From NCBI RefSeq assembly GCF_020535405.1, contig NZ_CP085036.1, positions 496,001 through 560,000 of the forward strand: a DNA stretch of 64,000 nt, read 5' to 3'. Each line of letters opens with the position of its first letter. Position 1 is the first letter of the stretch. Positions 17,495-26,656 of this stretch are shown here, piece by piece. A program made the position numbers and the translations under genes. The notes below the pieces were generated by a model that saw nothing but the letters and a program-made list of their open reading frames with translations, had not been told where the DNA came from and made no database searches. Origin of the DNA: Antiquaquibacter oligotrophicus (GTDB lineage: Bacteria; Actinomycetota; Actinomycetes; Actinomycetales; Microbacteriaceae).

Positions 17495-17535
17495 GGCCAG
17501 AGCCCCGACGCGTAACATGCGTCGGGGCTCTGGCC
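17495..17535 (+). terminator. hairpin terminator between metY and metX
   Basis: A 17-bp perfect stem (17495-17511 with 17519-17535) closes a 7-nt loop and is followed by GTTTC. The stem is unusually long. Its location suggests that metY and metX are separately transcribed or that readthrough is limited. Confidence 0.8.
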
Positions 17536-17558
17536 GTTTCGGGGATACTTGACTCGAC

Positions 17559-18758
17559 ATGGACTGGCAGACCCCCGAGGACACCGTTCCCTCAGCCTTC
17601 ATTACCGAGGCGAACGCGCGATCTCTCGCAGGCAAGCCTCCGGTGACCGGCGCCTGGCGCGAGGGAGACCCCGCCGGCAACCGGCAGTTCGCCTCCATCG
17701 GGGCCATGACGCTCGAGCGGGGCGGCGAGCTTCCCGTCGTCCGTGTCGCGTACGAGACCTTCGGCACGCTCAACGCCGACGGCAGCAATGCGGTCCTCGT
17801 GGTGCACGCCCTGACGGGCGACAGTCACCTCGTGGGAGACCCGGGGCCCGGGCATCCGACGGGCGGCTGGTGGAACGGCATGGTCGGGCCGGGCAAAGCG
17901 ATCGACACCGACAGGTGGTTCGTCGTCGCTCCGAACATGCTCGGCGGCTGCCAGGGCACCACCGGTCCCGCGTCGTTTGCCCCCGACGGACGCGAGTGGG
18001 GTTCGCGGTTCCCCTTCGTCACGATCCGTGACCAAGTGGCGGCGCAGGTCGCGTTGTCCGATGCTCTCGGGATCTCGCGGTGGGCCGCCGTCATCGGCGG
18101 GTCGATGGGCGGCATGCAAGCCCTCGAGTGGGCGATCGAGCATCCAGAACGCGTCGAGCGACTTGCTTTGCTCGCGGCACCCGCCATCTCCAACGCCGAC
18201 CAGATCGCCTTGAACTCGGTTCAACTCGAAGCCATCCGTATGGATCCCGCGTTCGCTGGCGGCGACTACTACGACAGCGACGAAGGGCCACATCAGGGGC
18301 TCGCCCTCGCCAGGCGCATGGCGCTTCTCAACTACCGCTCCCCGACGGAACTCAACGATCGTTTCGCGCGCAGTTGGCAGAGCGGCCTCAACCCCATGGG
18401 TGGCGGCGGCCGGTACGCCGTGGAAAGTTACCTCGACTACCACGGCAATAAGTTCACGCGCCGATTCGATGCCAATAGCTACCTGACCGTTGTCGAGGCG
18501 ATGAGCTCTCACGACGTTGGGCGTGGGCGAGGCGGCACCGTCGAGGCGCTTCGCCGCGTGACCGCGCGGACTCTCGTCCTCGGCATCGACTCAGACCGAC
18601 TCTTCCCTGTCAGCGACCAACAACACATCGCGGCACACATATCGGGGAACATCGACGGAACCGAACCCCACGTGATCAGTTCGCCCTTCGGCCACGATGG
18701 CTTCCTCATCGAGGACGCGCTCGTGGGCTCTCAACTCAAGAGGCTTTTGCGCTCCTAG
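17559..18758 (+). CDS. metX: homoserine O-acetyltransferase
   Basis: The 399-residue alpha/beta hydrolase-fold enzyme acetylates homoserine with acetyl-CoA, making the substrate of MetY. It shows the MetX landmarks: HALTGDSHLVG near residue 75, the nucleophile elbow GGSMGGMQALEW near 180, NPMGGGGRYAVESYL near 277 and the catalytic His in FGHDGFLIE near 378. A GATACT hexamer (17544-17549) ends 9 nt before the ATG and no Shine-Dalgarno is visible, so translation is probably leaderless from a promoter just behind the metY terminator. Confidence 0.94.
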   Translation: MDWQTPEDTVPSAFITEANARSLAGKPPVTGAWREGDPAGNRQFASIGAMTLERGGELPVVRVAYETFGTLNADGSNAVLVVHALTGDSHLVGDPGPGHPTGGWWNGMVGPGKAIDTDRWFVVAPNMLGGCQGTTGPASFAPDGREWGSRFPFVTIRDQVAAQVALSDALGISRWAAVIGGSMGGMQALEWAIEHPERVERLALLAAPAISNADQIALNSVQLEAIRMDPAFAGGDYYDSDEGPHQGLALARRMALLNYRSPTELNDRFARSWQSGLNPMGGGGRYAVESYLDYHGNKFTRRFDANSYLTVVEAMSSHDVGRGRGGTVEALRRVTARTLVLGIDSDRLFPVSDQQHIAAHISGNIDGTEPHVISSPFGHDGFLIEDALVGSQLKRLLRS

Positions 18759-18788
18759 ACAGGTTTGTACCCCGATGTCGGTGTGCCA

Positions 18789-18804
18789 CCCCCACGTGTG
18801 GGGG
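18789..18804. promoter_or_regulatory. short palindrome upstream of the sensor kinase operon
   Basis: The sequence CCCCCACGTGTGGGGG is an inverted repeat with 7-bp arms and a 2-nt centre, 14 bp before the kinase start. It lies where a promoter-proximal operator or early-leader hairpin would be. It may be bound by the response regulator of the operon, but that is inference only. Confidence 0.35.
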
Positions 18805-18818
18805 ATCGCTATGCCAGC

Positions 18819-19991
18819 ATGAGCGCAATGGACCTCATCGCCAAGGAGCGCGACCGCCTGCTCCAACGCACCGCACGCGTTTACGGTGTGAGCTTCACCC
18901 TGGTCTCCCTCGTGTGTCTCACCCTGCCGGGCAGCGTCGACATCGTCACGTGGATCCTGTGCGCTCCCCTATACGCGGTATTGGGGTTCTGCCAGTTCCG
19001 CATCGGCCGCAGCCGCTCCCTCGGATGGGTTGTGCTCGGGATGGGTGCCGGCGTCGGCATCGTCTTCGTCATCACCGGCCTCAGCACGGTTGGGCCCGGG
19101 CCCTCCGCGATCTCGGCGGTAGCGCAATTAGCGGCCGGTTCTCTCGCCTCCTTCGCCGTTGTCCTCACGACGGATGCCCTCCGCAGGGTCGTGCTCGGTG
19201 CATCCTTCATCGTGGTCAGCGGCTCGACGGCCCTGGCTCTCGCTCCGTACCAGGGTCCTATCAGGACGCTCGCACTCCTGCTCCTGGGGTGGGCGATCGC
19301 GACAATCATCGGCGCCTGGGTGAGCGCGGCGGTGCCTCAGGCGGCGAGGAGTATCGCGAGCATCGGTCGCGCACACCGGGCGGAACGCCACGCGAGCGAG
19401 ACGGAGGCGCAGCGTCGGCAGGGCGCCCGTCTTCTGCACGACACGGTGCTCGCGACGCTCACGCTGCTTGCTCATTCTGGTGTCGGAGTTTCACCGGTCG
19501 CCCTCCGCGAGCAGGCTGCCGATGATGCCAGGCTCTTGCGCCAGCTGCGGTTGGGCGCGACGCCTTCTCCCCAGTCCTCGGGGGTGTACCAGCTCGAGTC
19601 GACGGAGGACACGGTCCTCGGCACCACGCTCGAGTCGGTGAAGCAACGCTTCGGCCGCATGGGGCTCGAGGTCAGTTGGCACGGCACGGGACAGGTGCTG
19701 CTGCCGAGCCACGTGCTCGACGCGTTTTTGTTGGCGCTCGCCGAGTGCCTGGAGAACGTACGACGCCACTCCGGGGTGACCGAAGCACACGTGACGATCA
19801 CCGATGACGAAACGACCGTTCGCGCGATGATCACCGATTCAGGGGTCGGGTTCGACCTCGACGACGTCGATTCGGCGAGGCTCGGCTTCAAGGAGTCGGT
19901 AGTCGGTCGCCTGCGGGAGGTTGGGGGCCGAGCGAGGCTGTTCTCCTCCCCCGGTGCCGGTACGACGGTTGTGCTCGAGGTTCCGAAATGA
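18819..19991 (+). CDS. sensor histidine kinase (NarL-partner type)
   Basis: About 390 residues: six or so N-terminal transmembrane helices (to about residue 170), a coiled linker, a phosphoacceptor helix LLHDTVLATL near 203 in the style of HisKA_3 kinases, an N-box ALAECLENVRRHSG near 300 and a G1 box DSGVGFD near 328. It would sense a membrane or envelope signal and phosphorylate the LuxR-type regulator at 21269. ATG codons at 18819 and 18828 are both possible starts; neither has a clear ribosome-binding site. The next gene starts within its stop (ATGA). Confidence 0.83.
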   Translation: MSAMDLIAKERDRLLQRTARVYGVSFTLVSLVCLTLPGSVDIVTWILCAPLYAVLGFCQFRIGRSRSLGWVVLGMGAGVGIVFVITGLSTVGPGPSAISAVAQLAAGSLASFAVVLTTDALRRVVLGASFIVVSGSTALALAPYQGPIRTLALLLLGWAIATIIGAWVSAAVPQAARSIASIGRAHRAERHASETEAQRRQGARLLHDTVLATLTLLAHSGVGVSPVALREQAADDARLLRQLRLGATPSPQSSGVYQLESTEDTVLGTTLESVKQRFGRMGLEVSWHGTGQVLLPSHVLDAFLLALAECLENVRRHSGVTEAHVTITDDETTVRAMITDSGVGFDLDDVDSARLGFKESVVGRLREVGGRARLFSSPGAGTTVVLEVPK

Positions 19992-21235
19992 CGATCCTTC
20001 CCGAGGAGAACACGCTCGGCGTGGTTGTCGGTCGGGCCGCGCGGCGGCGCGAGGCCGATGCGACTCGACGTGTCATCCGGGCGGCCGCACCGCATCGCTC
20101 GAGCCTCGGCACGGGCTTCATCGGCATCGGTGCCACGATCGTGCTTGCCCTCCGTGCCCTGTACGGCCTCGGCTGGTTTATTGGCTTATGGCCGACCTAC
20201 CCGAACCCCTATCTCGCGCTCGCGGCGTGGCTTGTACTCGCTGTCACTCTCGTCGCGGGCTTCGTGGCCATCCGTGTGCTCGGTGAGTTGCCGACGTGGG
20301 CATTTGTGCTCTTCGTGTCTGGCCTCGGGGCTGCGATGTCTCTCGATCTCGCGGCGATCTGGGAACTGCATGACGTCGGACACTACGCGACCGCCGCGGT
20401 GACCGCGGTCATGGGCTTGCTCGTCGCACTCACCACTCGCCGGACAGGGGATCTGATAGTCGCGACCGCAACGCTCGGTGCGGGTTTGCTTTCGGCGATG
20501 ATCGTTGGCACGTCATGGAGCGCCGACACGGCGAGCGCCCAGGTGACGGCACTGGCCTTCGCGGTCTTGCCGTCGGCCATCGGCATCGTGCTCATCTCCG
20601 GTTTCCGCCGACTCGTTCAGGTCGAACTGGACAGGGTACTTGTGCAGAGCACCGTGTCCGCGCCGCGGTTCGCGGTCGGGATGCTCGCCTCGGAGGAACT
20701 CGCGCGCCTCGACCTCGCCGCTGAGGAACTGCTCGACTCCGTCGCTACCGGCCGGGTGCGTCTGCCTCTCGACCCGAAGTCGGCGTCGGTCGCGGCATCC
20801 CTCGCCACCGAGTTGCGACTGCACCTCATCGAGGGCCGACGCGAGACATGGCTCTTCCACGCCATCTCCGAGTCCGATCTGCTCGGCAAGTCCGTCACTC
20901 TCGTGGACAGGGGAAGCCTCGCCGGACTGCTCGACCCCGCCCAGCGCGACGGTCTGCTGTCCACCACGTGGCTGCTGGTTGCCGACCATTCGGCGAGGTC
21001 GAATTCGCCGCGAACGGTGAAGCTCACCATCGGCCCGGCCACATCATCCGTCGATACACCCTCCGGCAAAATCCGGGTGCCCATCGTCATCACCACGACG
21101 GGCGTGCCGCGAAACCGCGTCGACCCGGCGACGTGGGAAGCTATCGGTCGCGTGGGCAACTACAGCGACTCGACAGAAAACCAAAGCCTTCGAGTGGATG
21201 TCAACGCACTGGTTGACAATCCCGCCGACCAATAA
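19988..21235 (+). CDS. polytopic membrane protein with degenerate kinase-like tail, in a two-component operon
   Basis: This 415-residue protein has about seven transmembrane helices (residues 35-210) and a soluble C-terminal half of about 200 residues. The helical stretch ASEELARLDLAAEELLDSVATGRVRLPLD looks like the start of a dimerisation domain, but I see no phosphoacceptor His motif, N-box or G-box, so it is not an active kinase. It sits between kinase and regulator, overlapping the kinase by 4 bp. It may be an accessory sensor or a pseudokinase that modulates the pair. No characterised homologue is recognised. Confidence 0.65.
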   Translation: MTILPEENTLGVVVGRAARRREADATRRVIRAAAPHRSSLGTGFIGIGATIVLALRALYGLGWFIGLWPTYPNPYLALAAWLVLAVTLVAGFVAIRVLGELPTWAFVLFVSGLGAAMSLDLAAIWELHDVGHYATAAVTAVMGLLVALTTRRTGDLIVATATLGAGLLSAMIVGTSWSADTASAQVTALAFAVLPSAIGIVLISGFRRLVQVELDRVLVQSTVSAPRFAVGMLASEELARLDLAAEELLDSVATGRVRLPLDPKSASVAASLATELRLHLIEGRRETWLFHAISESDLLGKSVTLVDRGSLAGLLDPAQRDGLLSTTWLLVADHSARSNSPRTVKLTIGPATSSVDTPSGKIRVPIVITTTGVPRNRVDPATWEAIGRVGNYSDSTENQSLRVDVNALVDNPADQ

Positions 21236-21268
21236 GAAGACCGCTGAACCAAGGGATGGGGACCTCAC

Positions 21269-21934
21269 GTGACTGACACTGCGATTCGACTCGCGCTCGT
21301 CGACGACCACAAGATGCTGCTGGGAGCGCTGACCGAATGGATCCGCAATGCGGCAGCCGACATCGACATGGTTGCTGCCGTGGCGAGTTGGCCGGAGCTC
21401 ACGATTCACCCGGAGTTTCCCGTCGACGTTGTGCTCCTCGACCTCGATCTCAAAGACAACATTCCTGTCTCCCTCAAGATCAACACACTCAAAACGATGG
21501 GTGTGAAGGTTGTGCTCATGAGCACCTACTCTGAGCCGAACGTCGTGCGCGAGGCCCTCGCCGCTGGTGCCCTCGGCTACCTCGTCAAGAGCGAGGATGC
21601 CGACATGATCGTCGAGGCCATCCGTGCAGCAGCCAAGGGCGAGCCGTTCGTCTCAGCCGAACTCGACCTCGCGCTCAGCGCTGGGGAGGTCGGCGGGGCC
21701 CCCAAACTGAGCGCGCAGGAACGCCGTGTCATGGCTCTCTACGGTGGCGGCGAACCGGTCAAGGCGGTCGCGTACCAGTTGAGCATCTCCGAGGAGACCG
21801 CCAAGTCCTACCTCAAGCGCATTCGTGAGAAGTACCGTGTCGCCGGTATCGACGTCGGAACGAAGGTCGCCCTACGTAAGCGGGCGATCGAGGACGGCAT
21901 CCTCCTCGAGGGCGACACCCCGCGCCAGTTCTGA
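21269..21934 (+). CDS. response regulator with LuxR-like HTH
   Basis: The 221-residue protein has a receiver domain (LALVDDHKMLLGALTEWI at the N-terminus; phosphoacceptor Asp in VVLLDLDL near residue 58; Lys in YLVKSEDADM near 107) and a C-terminal helix-turn-helix (LSAQERRVMALYGGGEPVKA near 149, then SEETAKSYLKRIREKYRV). It is the output of the kinase at 18819. The GTG start follows a GGGATGGGGA stretch. Its 3' end overlaps the convergent MFS gene by 63 bp. Confidence 0.9.
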   Translation: MTDTAIRLALVDDHKMLLGALTEWIRNAAADIDMVAAVASWPELTIHPEFPVDVVLLDLDLKDNIPVSLKINTLKTMGVKVVLMSTYSEPNVVREALAAGALGYLVKSEDADMIVEAIRAAAKGEPFVSAELDLALSAGEVGGAPKLSAQERRVMALYGGGEPVKAVAYQLSISEETAKSYLKRIREKYRVAGIDVGTKVALRKRAIEDGILLEGDTPRQF

Positions 21935-23131
21935 TCGAGCCGCTCGGCGCTCGACCAGAACACTCGTGACGGCGAGGGCGACTCCCGGCACAACGAGGAT
22001 GAGCCCAACCCACGTTGGCGAGAGGTAGCCGAACCCTGCGGCGATGGTGACACCACCGAGGTAGGCCCCGAGACTGTTGCCGATGTTGAGGGAGGCGTGG
22101 TTGATGGCAGCGGCGAGCGACTGGCCGTCGCCCGCGACATCCATGAGCCTCGTCTGAATCGCGGGCGAGAGTGCGGAGGCCGCAACACCCACGAGAAACG
22201 CGAAGAAAAACAGCCCGACCGGCGAACTTGCGGTGAGTGCGAGACCCGCGAGAGAGACTCCGAGAGCGGCGAAGCAGACAAAGAGCGTGCGGATGACGCT
22301 GCTGTCGGCACCGCGGCCACCGAGGAAGTTGCCGATCGTCATGCCGATGCCGATCGCCACCAACACCCACGGAACCACAGTCGCGTCGAGTCCCGCGACG
22401 GATGTGACGACCGGAGCGATGTACGTGTAGACCGCGAAGAACCCGCCGAAGCCAATCGAGCCGACGAGAAGGGCAAGCCATACCTGGGGACGCCGGAAGA
22501 TCGTGAGTTCACGGCGGACCGTCGCTGCCGGATCCCCCGGCTGAAGGGGAACGGCGAGAAGTACCGCGAGGAACGTCGCCGCGAAGACCGCTGCGACCAC
22601 GAGGTAGGCGATACGCCAGCCGGCGACCTGCCCGAGGTAGGTGATCGTCGGTACACCGATGACGTTGGCGATGGTAAGCCCCGAGAGGACGAGGGCCACT
22701 CCCCTACCCCGCTTGCCGGGACCCATGAGGGAGGCAGCGACGAGCGCCGCGATGCCGAAGTAGGCCCCGTGAGGAAGGGCCGCGAGGAACCGGGCAGCGA
22801 GCACAAGTTCGAAGGTCGGCAGAACGGCCGCCGCCAGTGTTCCGAGCGTGAAGAGAGCCACACAGCCGAGTAGGAGTTGTTTGCGCGGCAGTCGCGCAGC
22901 GAGGGCGGCGATCGTCGGTGCGCCGACCACAACACCGAGGGCGTAGGCGGAGATCAACCAGCCCGCTTGCGCGTTGGCCCGCTCGTGCGACACCGACCAG
23001 ATGTCGGGGAGGAGGTCGGCGGCGAGGTCGGGCAACAAACCCATCGCAACGAACTCGGTGAGTCCGATGCCGAATCCACCCAGGGCAAGGGCGAGGAGGG
23101 CGAGACGAACGCGGGTGGGACTCAATGACAT
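21872..23131 (-). CDS. MFS transporter, arabinose-efflux/DHA1 type
   Basis: The 419-residue protein has 12 hydrophobic helices and DHA1 signatures: GIGLTEFVAMGLLPDLA near residue 21, RLPRKQLLLG near 84 and a central loop near 205. Such proteins are proton-driven exporters of sugars, arabinoside-like compounds or drugs. Its last 20 residues are encoded opposite the end of the response regulator gene; the stop is TAG at 21872-21874. Confidence 0.87.
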   Translation of the reverse strand: MSLSPTRVRLALLALALGGFGIGLTEFVAMGLLPDLAADLLPDIWSVSHERANAQAGWLISAYALGVVVGAPTIAALAARLPRKQLLLGCVALFTLGTLAAAVLPTFELVLAARFLAALPHGAYFGIAALVAASLMGPGKRGRGVALVLSGLTIANVIGVPTITYLGQVAGWRIAYLVVAAVFAATFLAVLLAVPLQPGDPAATVRRELTIFRRPQVWLALLVGSIGFGGFFAVYTYIAPVVTSVAGLDATVVPWVLVAIGIGMTIGNFLGGRGADSSVIRTLFVCFAALGVSLAGLALTASSPVGLFFFAFLVGVAASALSPAIQTRLMDVAGDGQSLAAAINHASLNIGNSLGAYLGGVTIAAGFGYLSPTWVGLILVVPGVALAVTSVLVERRAARSELARGVALEEDAVLDRPLT

Positions 23132-23208
23132 GCAGGGGCCGATCGGGGGTAGGGGCAGAGACCGCTCCCCGTCGAGCTAGCCAAGTCTACGACTCGAGAA
23201 CGAGCCGA

Positions 23209-23526
23209 TCAGTCGAGCTGGGCCTCACGCTCGAGGGCCTGCTCGAGACGCTCCACCTTGCCGATGAGCTCCCCCGTGTGACCGGGTCGAATGTCGGCTT
23301 TCAGTACGAGTGAGACGCGTGTGCCGAACGCGCCGACGGCATCCGTCGCGTCCTTGATGACGGCGAACACTTCGTCCCATTCGCCCTCGATCGTTGTGAA
23401 CATGGCGTCCGTGTGATTGGGCAACCCGGATGCCCGCACCACGGCCACCGCGGCGGCAACGGCGTCGTGTACCGAATCACCTCCGCCGGCTCCACCGCTC
23501 GGTGCTACCGAGAACGCTACGAGCAT
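23209..23526 (-). CDS. thiamine-binding (MTH1187/YkoF-like) protein
   Basis: The 105-residue protein starts MLVAFSVAPSG, has HTDAMFTTIEGEWDEVFAVIKDATDAV in the middle and ends with a KADIRPGH segment, matching the MTH1187/YkoF-like ferredoxin-fold family whose members bind thiamine or related pyrimidines. It lacks transport or enzyme motifs. An AAGGAG site precedes the ATG. It begins two bases after the stop of the upstream glycosyltransferase gene, so the two are co-transcribed, although a functional link is unclear. Confidence 0.8.
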   Translation of the reverse strand: MLVAFSVAPSGGAGGGDSVHDAVAAAVAVVRASGLPNHTDAMFTTIEGEWDEVFAVIKDATDAVGAFGTRVSLVLKADIRPGHTGELIGKVERLEQALEREAQLD

Positions 23527-23528
23527 GA

Positions 23529-24845
23529 TTACTCCTTGTCTGCGAGCACCACGCCCGCGAGGGTCGAGGGTCGCTGCAGTGCGACCTCCGTGCTGGTACG
23601 GGCTTCTCGTGTGGACGTGACGATCGCGTGGATCGCCCAACCGAGCACCACAAAGTAGAGGACGTTTCGTGCGGTGATGACCGAAAGCATGGGCACGTCG
23701 AGTGCGAGAAGCCAGCCGTAGAAGTACGGGTAAATCAGTTGGGTGAGCGCCGCGATGATGACGGCCAGAGTGGCGGGGACTGCGAAGGACCGACCAATGC
23801 CGGAGGCGTGGGCGACGAGCCCAACGATGATCGGCACGGCGAACCACGCGACGAACTGGGGTGAACCGACCTTATTGAAGGCGATGAGCGCCGTCACGAG
23901 GGCGAGGGATCCGGGCGCGAGCAGGTCACTCGGGTGTGCGCCCGCCCTCACGGCTCGAATCATAAGCAGCGCGACAATCGCGACGGCTACGGCCATGAGG
24001 GGCGTCATGATGGCGGCAGCGGCACTCGAGCCCGGGCCGAGTACCTGGAAGGTGAGGATGTCGTCGTCGTAGTACACGAGGCTTCCTGGTACCTCGGCCC
24101 TGGCCATCCACATCCAGATTGTGCTCACGGGCGCCTCCACCTGCAGACCCCGCCCGGTCTGCTCGGTGACGAAGCTCAGGACGCTGCCGCCCCCACCGAG
24201 GGCGATCGCGCCGAGCAACACGACAAGTGTCACGAGGACCGCGCCCAACACCACGCGCGCCCGCTCGCGCAGCGCGATGACACACGCCAGAACGAGGGCC
24301 GCCGGCCACACCTTGATCCAGGCCGCGACCGCGAGGAGCGCTCCGCCCAGCAGGGGCCTGGCGACAACGACCAACATCGCGACGATGGCGACAGGCACCG
24401 TTATCGAGTCGATACGACCCACCGCGATCGGACCGAGGCACAGGAGGAAGGCAATCCACCACCACGCGGCGACGCTGCGGTCACGACGGCGACCCCACCC
24501 GATGAGCACACCGAAGGCGACGGCATTGAGGATGCCGACGATCCACAACCACGTCACCGCGTACAGATCGAAGCCGAGCGCTGTCGCACCGATCATCGGC
24601 AAAATCGCGAGGATCGGGTACACCCACACCGAATCGATCCCGACCCAGAACCCGTTCTGGAACGCCTGCTCCATCCAGAACTTGTACACGAGCGTGACGT
24701 CGCCGAGCGGCAAACCCCACGCGGTCAGGCCGATGAACGCGAGCAGAACGTTGGTGCCGACGAAGGCAACCGCGAGAACGATGGGGTGTGTGACGAAGGC
24801 CCGGATGCCCGTGGCCCTGGACAACTCGGGCGCGGCATCCGTCAT
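23529..24845 (-). CDS. polytopic glycosyltransferase, GT87/DUF2029-like
   Basis: The 438-residue protein has about 11 to 12 transmembrane helices and the features of GT-C enzymes that use polyprenyl-phosphate sugars: an early charged loop (FWMEQAFQNGFWVGID) and AAWIKVWPAALVLA near residue 213, as in the DUF2029/GT87 mannosyltransferases of actinobacteria. A lipid-linked mannosyl transfer role is likely but not shown. The ATG at 24845 is chosen because a TACGCT -10 box ends 8 nt upstream. Upstream in-frame codons overlap the substrate-binding-protein promoter and are not coding-like. Confidence 0.76.
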   Translation of the reverse strand: MTDAAPELSRATGIRAFVTHPIVLAVAFVGTNVLLAFIGLTAWGLPLGDVTLVYKFWMEQAFQNGFWVGIDSVWVYPILAILPMIGATALGFDLYAVTWLWIVGILNAVAFGVLIGWGRRRDRSVAAWWWIAFLLCLGPIAVGRIDSITVPVAIVAMLVVVARPLLGGALLAVAAWIKVWPAALVLACVIALRERARVVLGAVLVTLVVLLGAIALGGGGSVLSFVTEQTGRGLQVEAPVSTIWMWMARAEVPGSLVYYDDDILTFQVLGPGSSAAAAIMTPLMAVAVAIVALLMIRAVRAGAHPSDLLAPGSLALVTALIAFNKVGSPQFVAWFAVPIIVGLVAHASGIGRSFAVPATLAVIIAALTQLIYPYFYGWLLALDVPMLSVITARNVLYFVVLGWAIHAIVTSTREARTSTEVALQRPSTLAGVVLADKE

Positions 24846-24954
24846 GTGAGCCAAGCGTAATCGGTAACAAATCGACCGATGACCGGGCACCACTGCGGTG
24901 TGCGGGAAGATGGGAAGCACAGCATCCCTGACCCAGCACCCAGAAGGAGACCCG

Positions 24955-25782
24955 ATGTCACTGAATCCTGCGTCACGCATCATCGCCGGTGTCGGAGCCG
25001 CCGCCCTTGCCGCCAGCCTCGTCGCCTGCGCCCCGGCCGCCGCACCGAGCGAGTACGTCACCGAAGGCAAGCTGACCATCGGCACCGGTGAGCCCGCCTA
25101 CTTCCCGTGGGTGCTGGAGGATGCCCCCGAGTCGGGTGAAGGATTCGAGGCCGCCGTCGGCTACGCCGTCGCCGAAGAGCTCGGCTTTGCGGCCGAGGAC
25201 GTCGTGTGGGTGCGCACCACCTTCGACGAGGCGATCGCTCCCGGCCCCAAGAACTTCGACTTCAACCTGCAGCAGTTCTCCATCACGGAGGAGCGCGCCG
25301 AGAACGTCGACTTCTCCTCGCCGTACTACGAGACCACGCAGGCGATCATCACGGTCGCCGGTTCCCCCGCAGCCGACGCCACCTCGGTCGCCGACCTGGG
25401 GGATCTCCTCATCGGCGCGGCGACGGGCACCACGAGTTTCGCTGCCATCGAGCAGCAGATCGCTCCCACCGCGGGCGCGCAGGCCTTCAATACCAACGAT
25501 GACGCCAAGCTCGCGCTCGAGAGCGGACAGGTCGACGCGATCGTCGTCGACCTGCCGACCGCCTTCTACCTCACGGGTGTGGAACTGACGGACGGCGTGA
25601 TCGTCGGACAACTCCCGCTCGAGGATGGCACGGGCGACCTGTTCGGTCTCGTGCTCCCCAAGGACAGCCCGCTCACCGAGCGTGTGAGCGCCGCCGTCGA
25701 TGCCCTGCGCGACTCCGGTGCACTGGCCGACCTCGAGTCTGAGTGGCTCTCGGAGTCGGTGTCGGTGCCCGTGCTGCAATAG
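24955..25782 (+). CDS. amino-acid ABC transporter substrate-binding lipoprotein
   Basis: A 275-residue family-3 extracellular binding protein with a lipoprotein signal (lipobox LVAC, Cys near 24). GEPAYFPWVLEDA, the FDFNLQQFSITEERAENVDF motif and DAKLALESGQVDAIVVD are typical of polar amino-acid receptors. After cleavage it would be lipid-anchored outside the membrane and deliver substrate to the permease encoded downstream. GAAGGAG precedes the ATG. The exact amino acid cannot be determined. Confidence 0.9.
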   Translation: MSLNPASRIIAGVGAAALAASLVACAPAAAPSEYVTEGKLTIGTGEPAYFPWVLEDAPESGEGFEAAVGYAVAEELGFAAEDVVWVRTTFDEAIAPGPKNFDFNLQQFSITEERAENVDFSSPYYETTQAIITVAGSPAADATSVADLGDLLIGAATGTTSFAAIEQQIAPTAGAQAFNTNDDAKLALESGQVDAIVVDLPTAFYLTGVELTDGVIVGQLPLEDGTGDLFGLVLPKDSPLTERVSAAVDALRDSGALADLESEWLSESVSVPVLQ

Positions 25783-25792
25783 CTTTTCGTAG

Positions 25793-26656
25793 GTGACCAA
25801 CGACGAGGCCCGTGCGCCCAGCCCGATTGAGCTGGAGCGCCGGGCCTTTCGTCGTCGGCAGAGCATCCGCTCGGTGCTGATCAGCGCGATCTCGACGATC
25901 GTGCTCGCCGTTGTTCTATGGCTCACCGTCATCAACACCCCAGGCTGGGCTCAGGTGCAGCGCACCTTCTTCGACCCTGAGGTGTTTGTCGCCTCGATCC
26001 CTCGCGTGTGGGATGGCTTTCTGCTGAACCTGAGGGTGCTGTTTTTCGCCGTCATCGGTGTACTCATCGTGAGCCTCCTGTTGGCGGTGCTGCGCACCCT
26101 CCGCGGACCGGTGTTCTTCCCGCTCCGCGCCCTGGCATCGGGATACACCGACCTCTTCCGCGGGATTCCGCTCATCATCGTCCTCTACCTCGTGGGTTAC
26201 GGGATCCCCGGTCTGCAAGGGCCTACGGGAGCACGCATCCCCGCGGCCGTGCTCGGTACCATCGCGCTCATCCTCGTGTACTCGGCTTACGTGTCCGAGG
26301 TGTTCCGCGCGGGTATCGAGGCCGTGCATCCGTCTCAACGCCTTGCGGCACGCTCCCTCGGTCTCAGCCACGGCAAGACGCTCCGCCTCGTTGTGCTTCC
26401 GCAAGCGGTGCGCAAAGTGACACCCGCGCTCATGAACGATTTCATCGCCATGCAGAAAGACGTGGGGCTCATCTCCGTGCTGGGAGCGGTGGATGCCGTC
26501 CGCGCTGCCCAGATCCAGGTGGCGCAGTACTACAACTTCACGCCCTACGTGGTGGCGGGCCTACTTTTTGTTGTTCTCGCCCTGCCCCTCATCCGGCTGA
26601 CCGACTGGTACTCCGCGAGGCTCCGTGCCCGCGAGCAGGTGGGGAGCATCGTATGA
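25793..26656 (+). CDS. amino-acid ABC transporter permease (HisMQ family)
   Basis: The 287-residue membrane protein has an N-terminal cytoplasmic tail, about five transmembrane helices and the EAA loop AARSLGLSHGKTLRLVVLPQAVR near residue 184 that docks on the ATPase. YTDLFRGIPLIIVL near 121 is the HisMQ-type motif. Only one permease gene is present, so it probably forms a homodimer. It starts 10 bp after the binding-protein gene and overlaps the ATPase gene by 4 bp. Confidence 0.92.
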   Translation: MTNDEARAPSPIELERRAFRRRQSIRSVLISAISTIVLAVVLWLTVINTPGWAQVQRTFFDPEVFVASIPRVWDGFLLNLRVLFFAVIGVLIVSLLLAVLRTLRGPVFFPLRALASGYTDLFRGIPLIIVLYLVGYGIPGLQGPTGARIPAAVLGTIALILVYSAYVSEVFRAGIEAVHPSQRLAARSLGLSHGKTLRLVVLPQAVRKVTPALMNDFIAMQKDVGLISVLGAVDAVRAAQIQVAQYYNFTPYVVAGLLFVVLALPLIRLTDWYSARLRAREQVGSIV

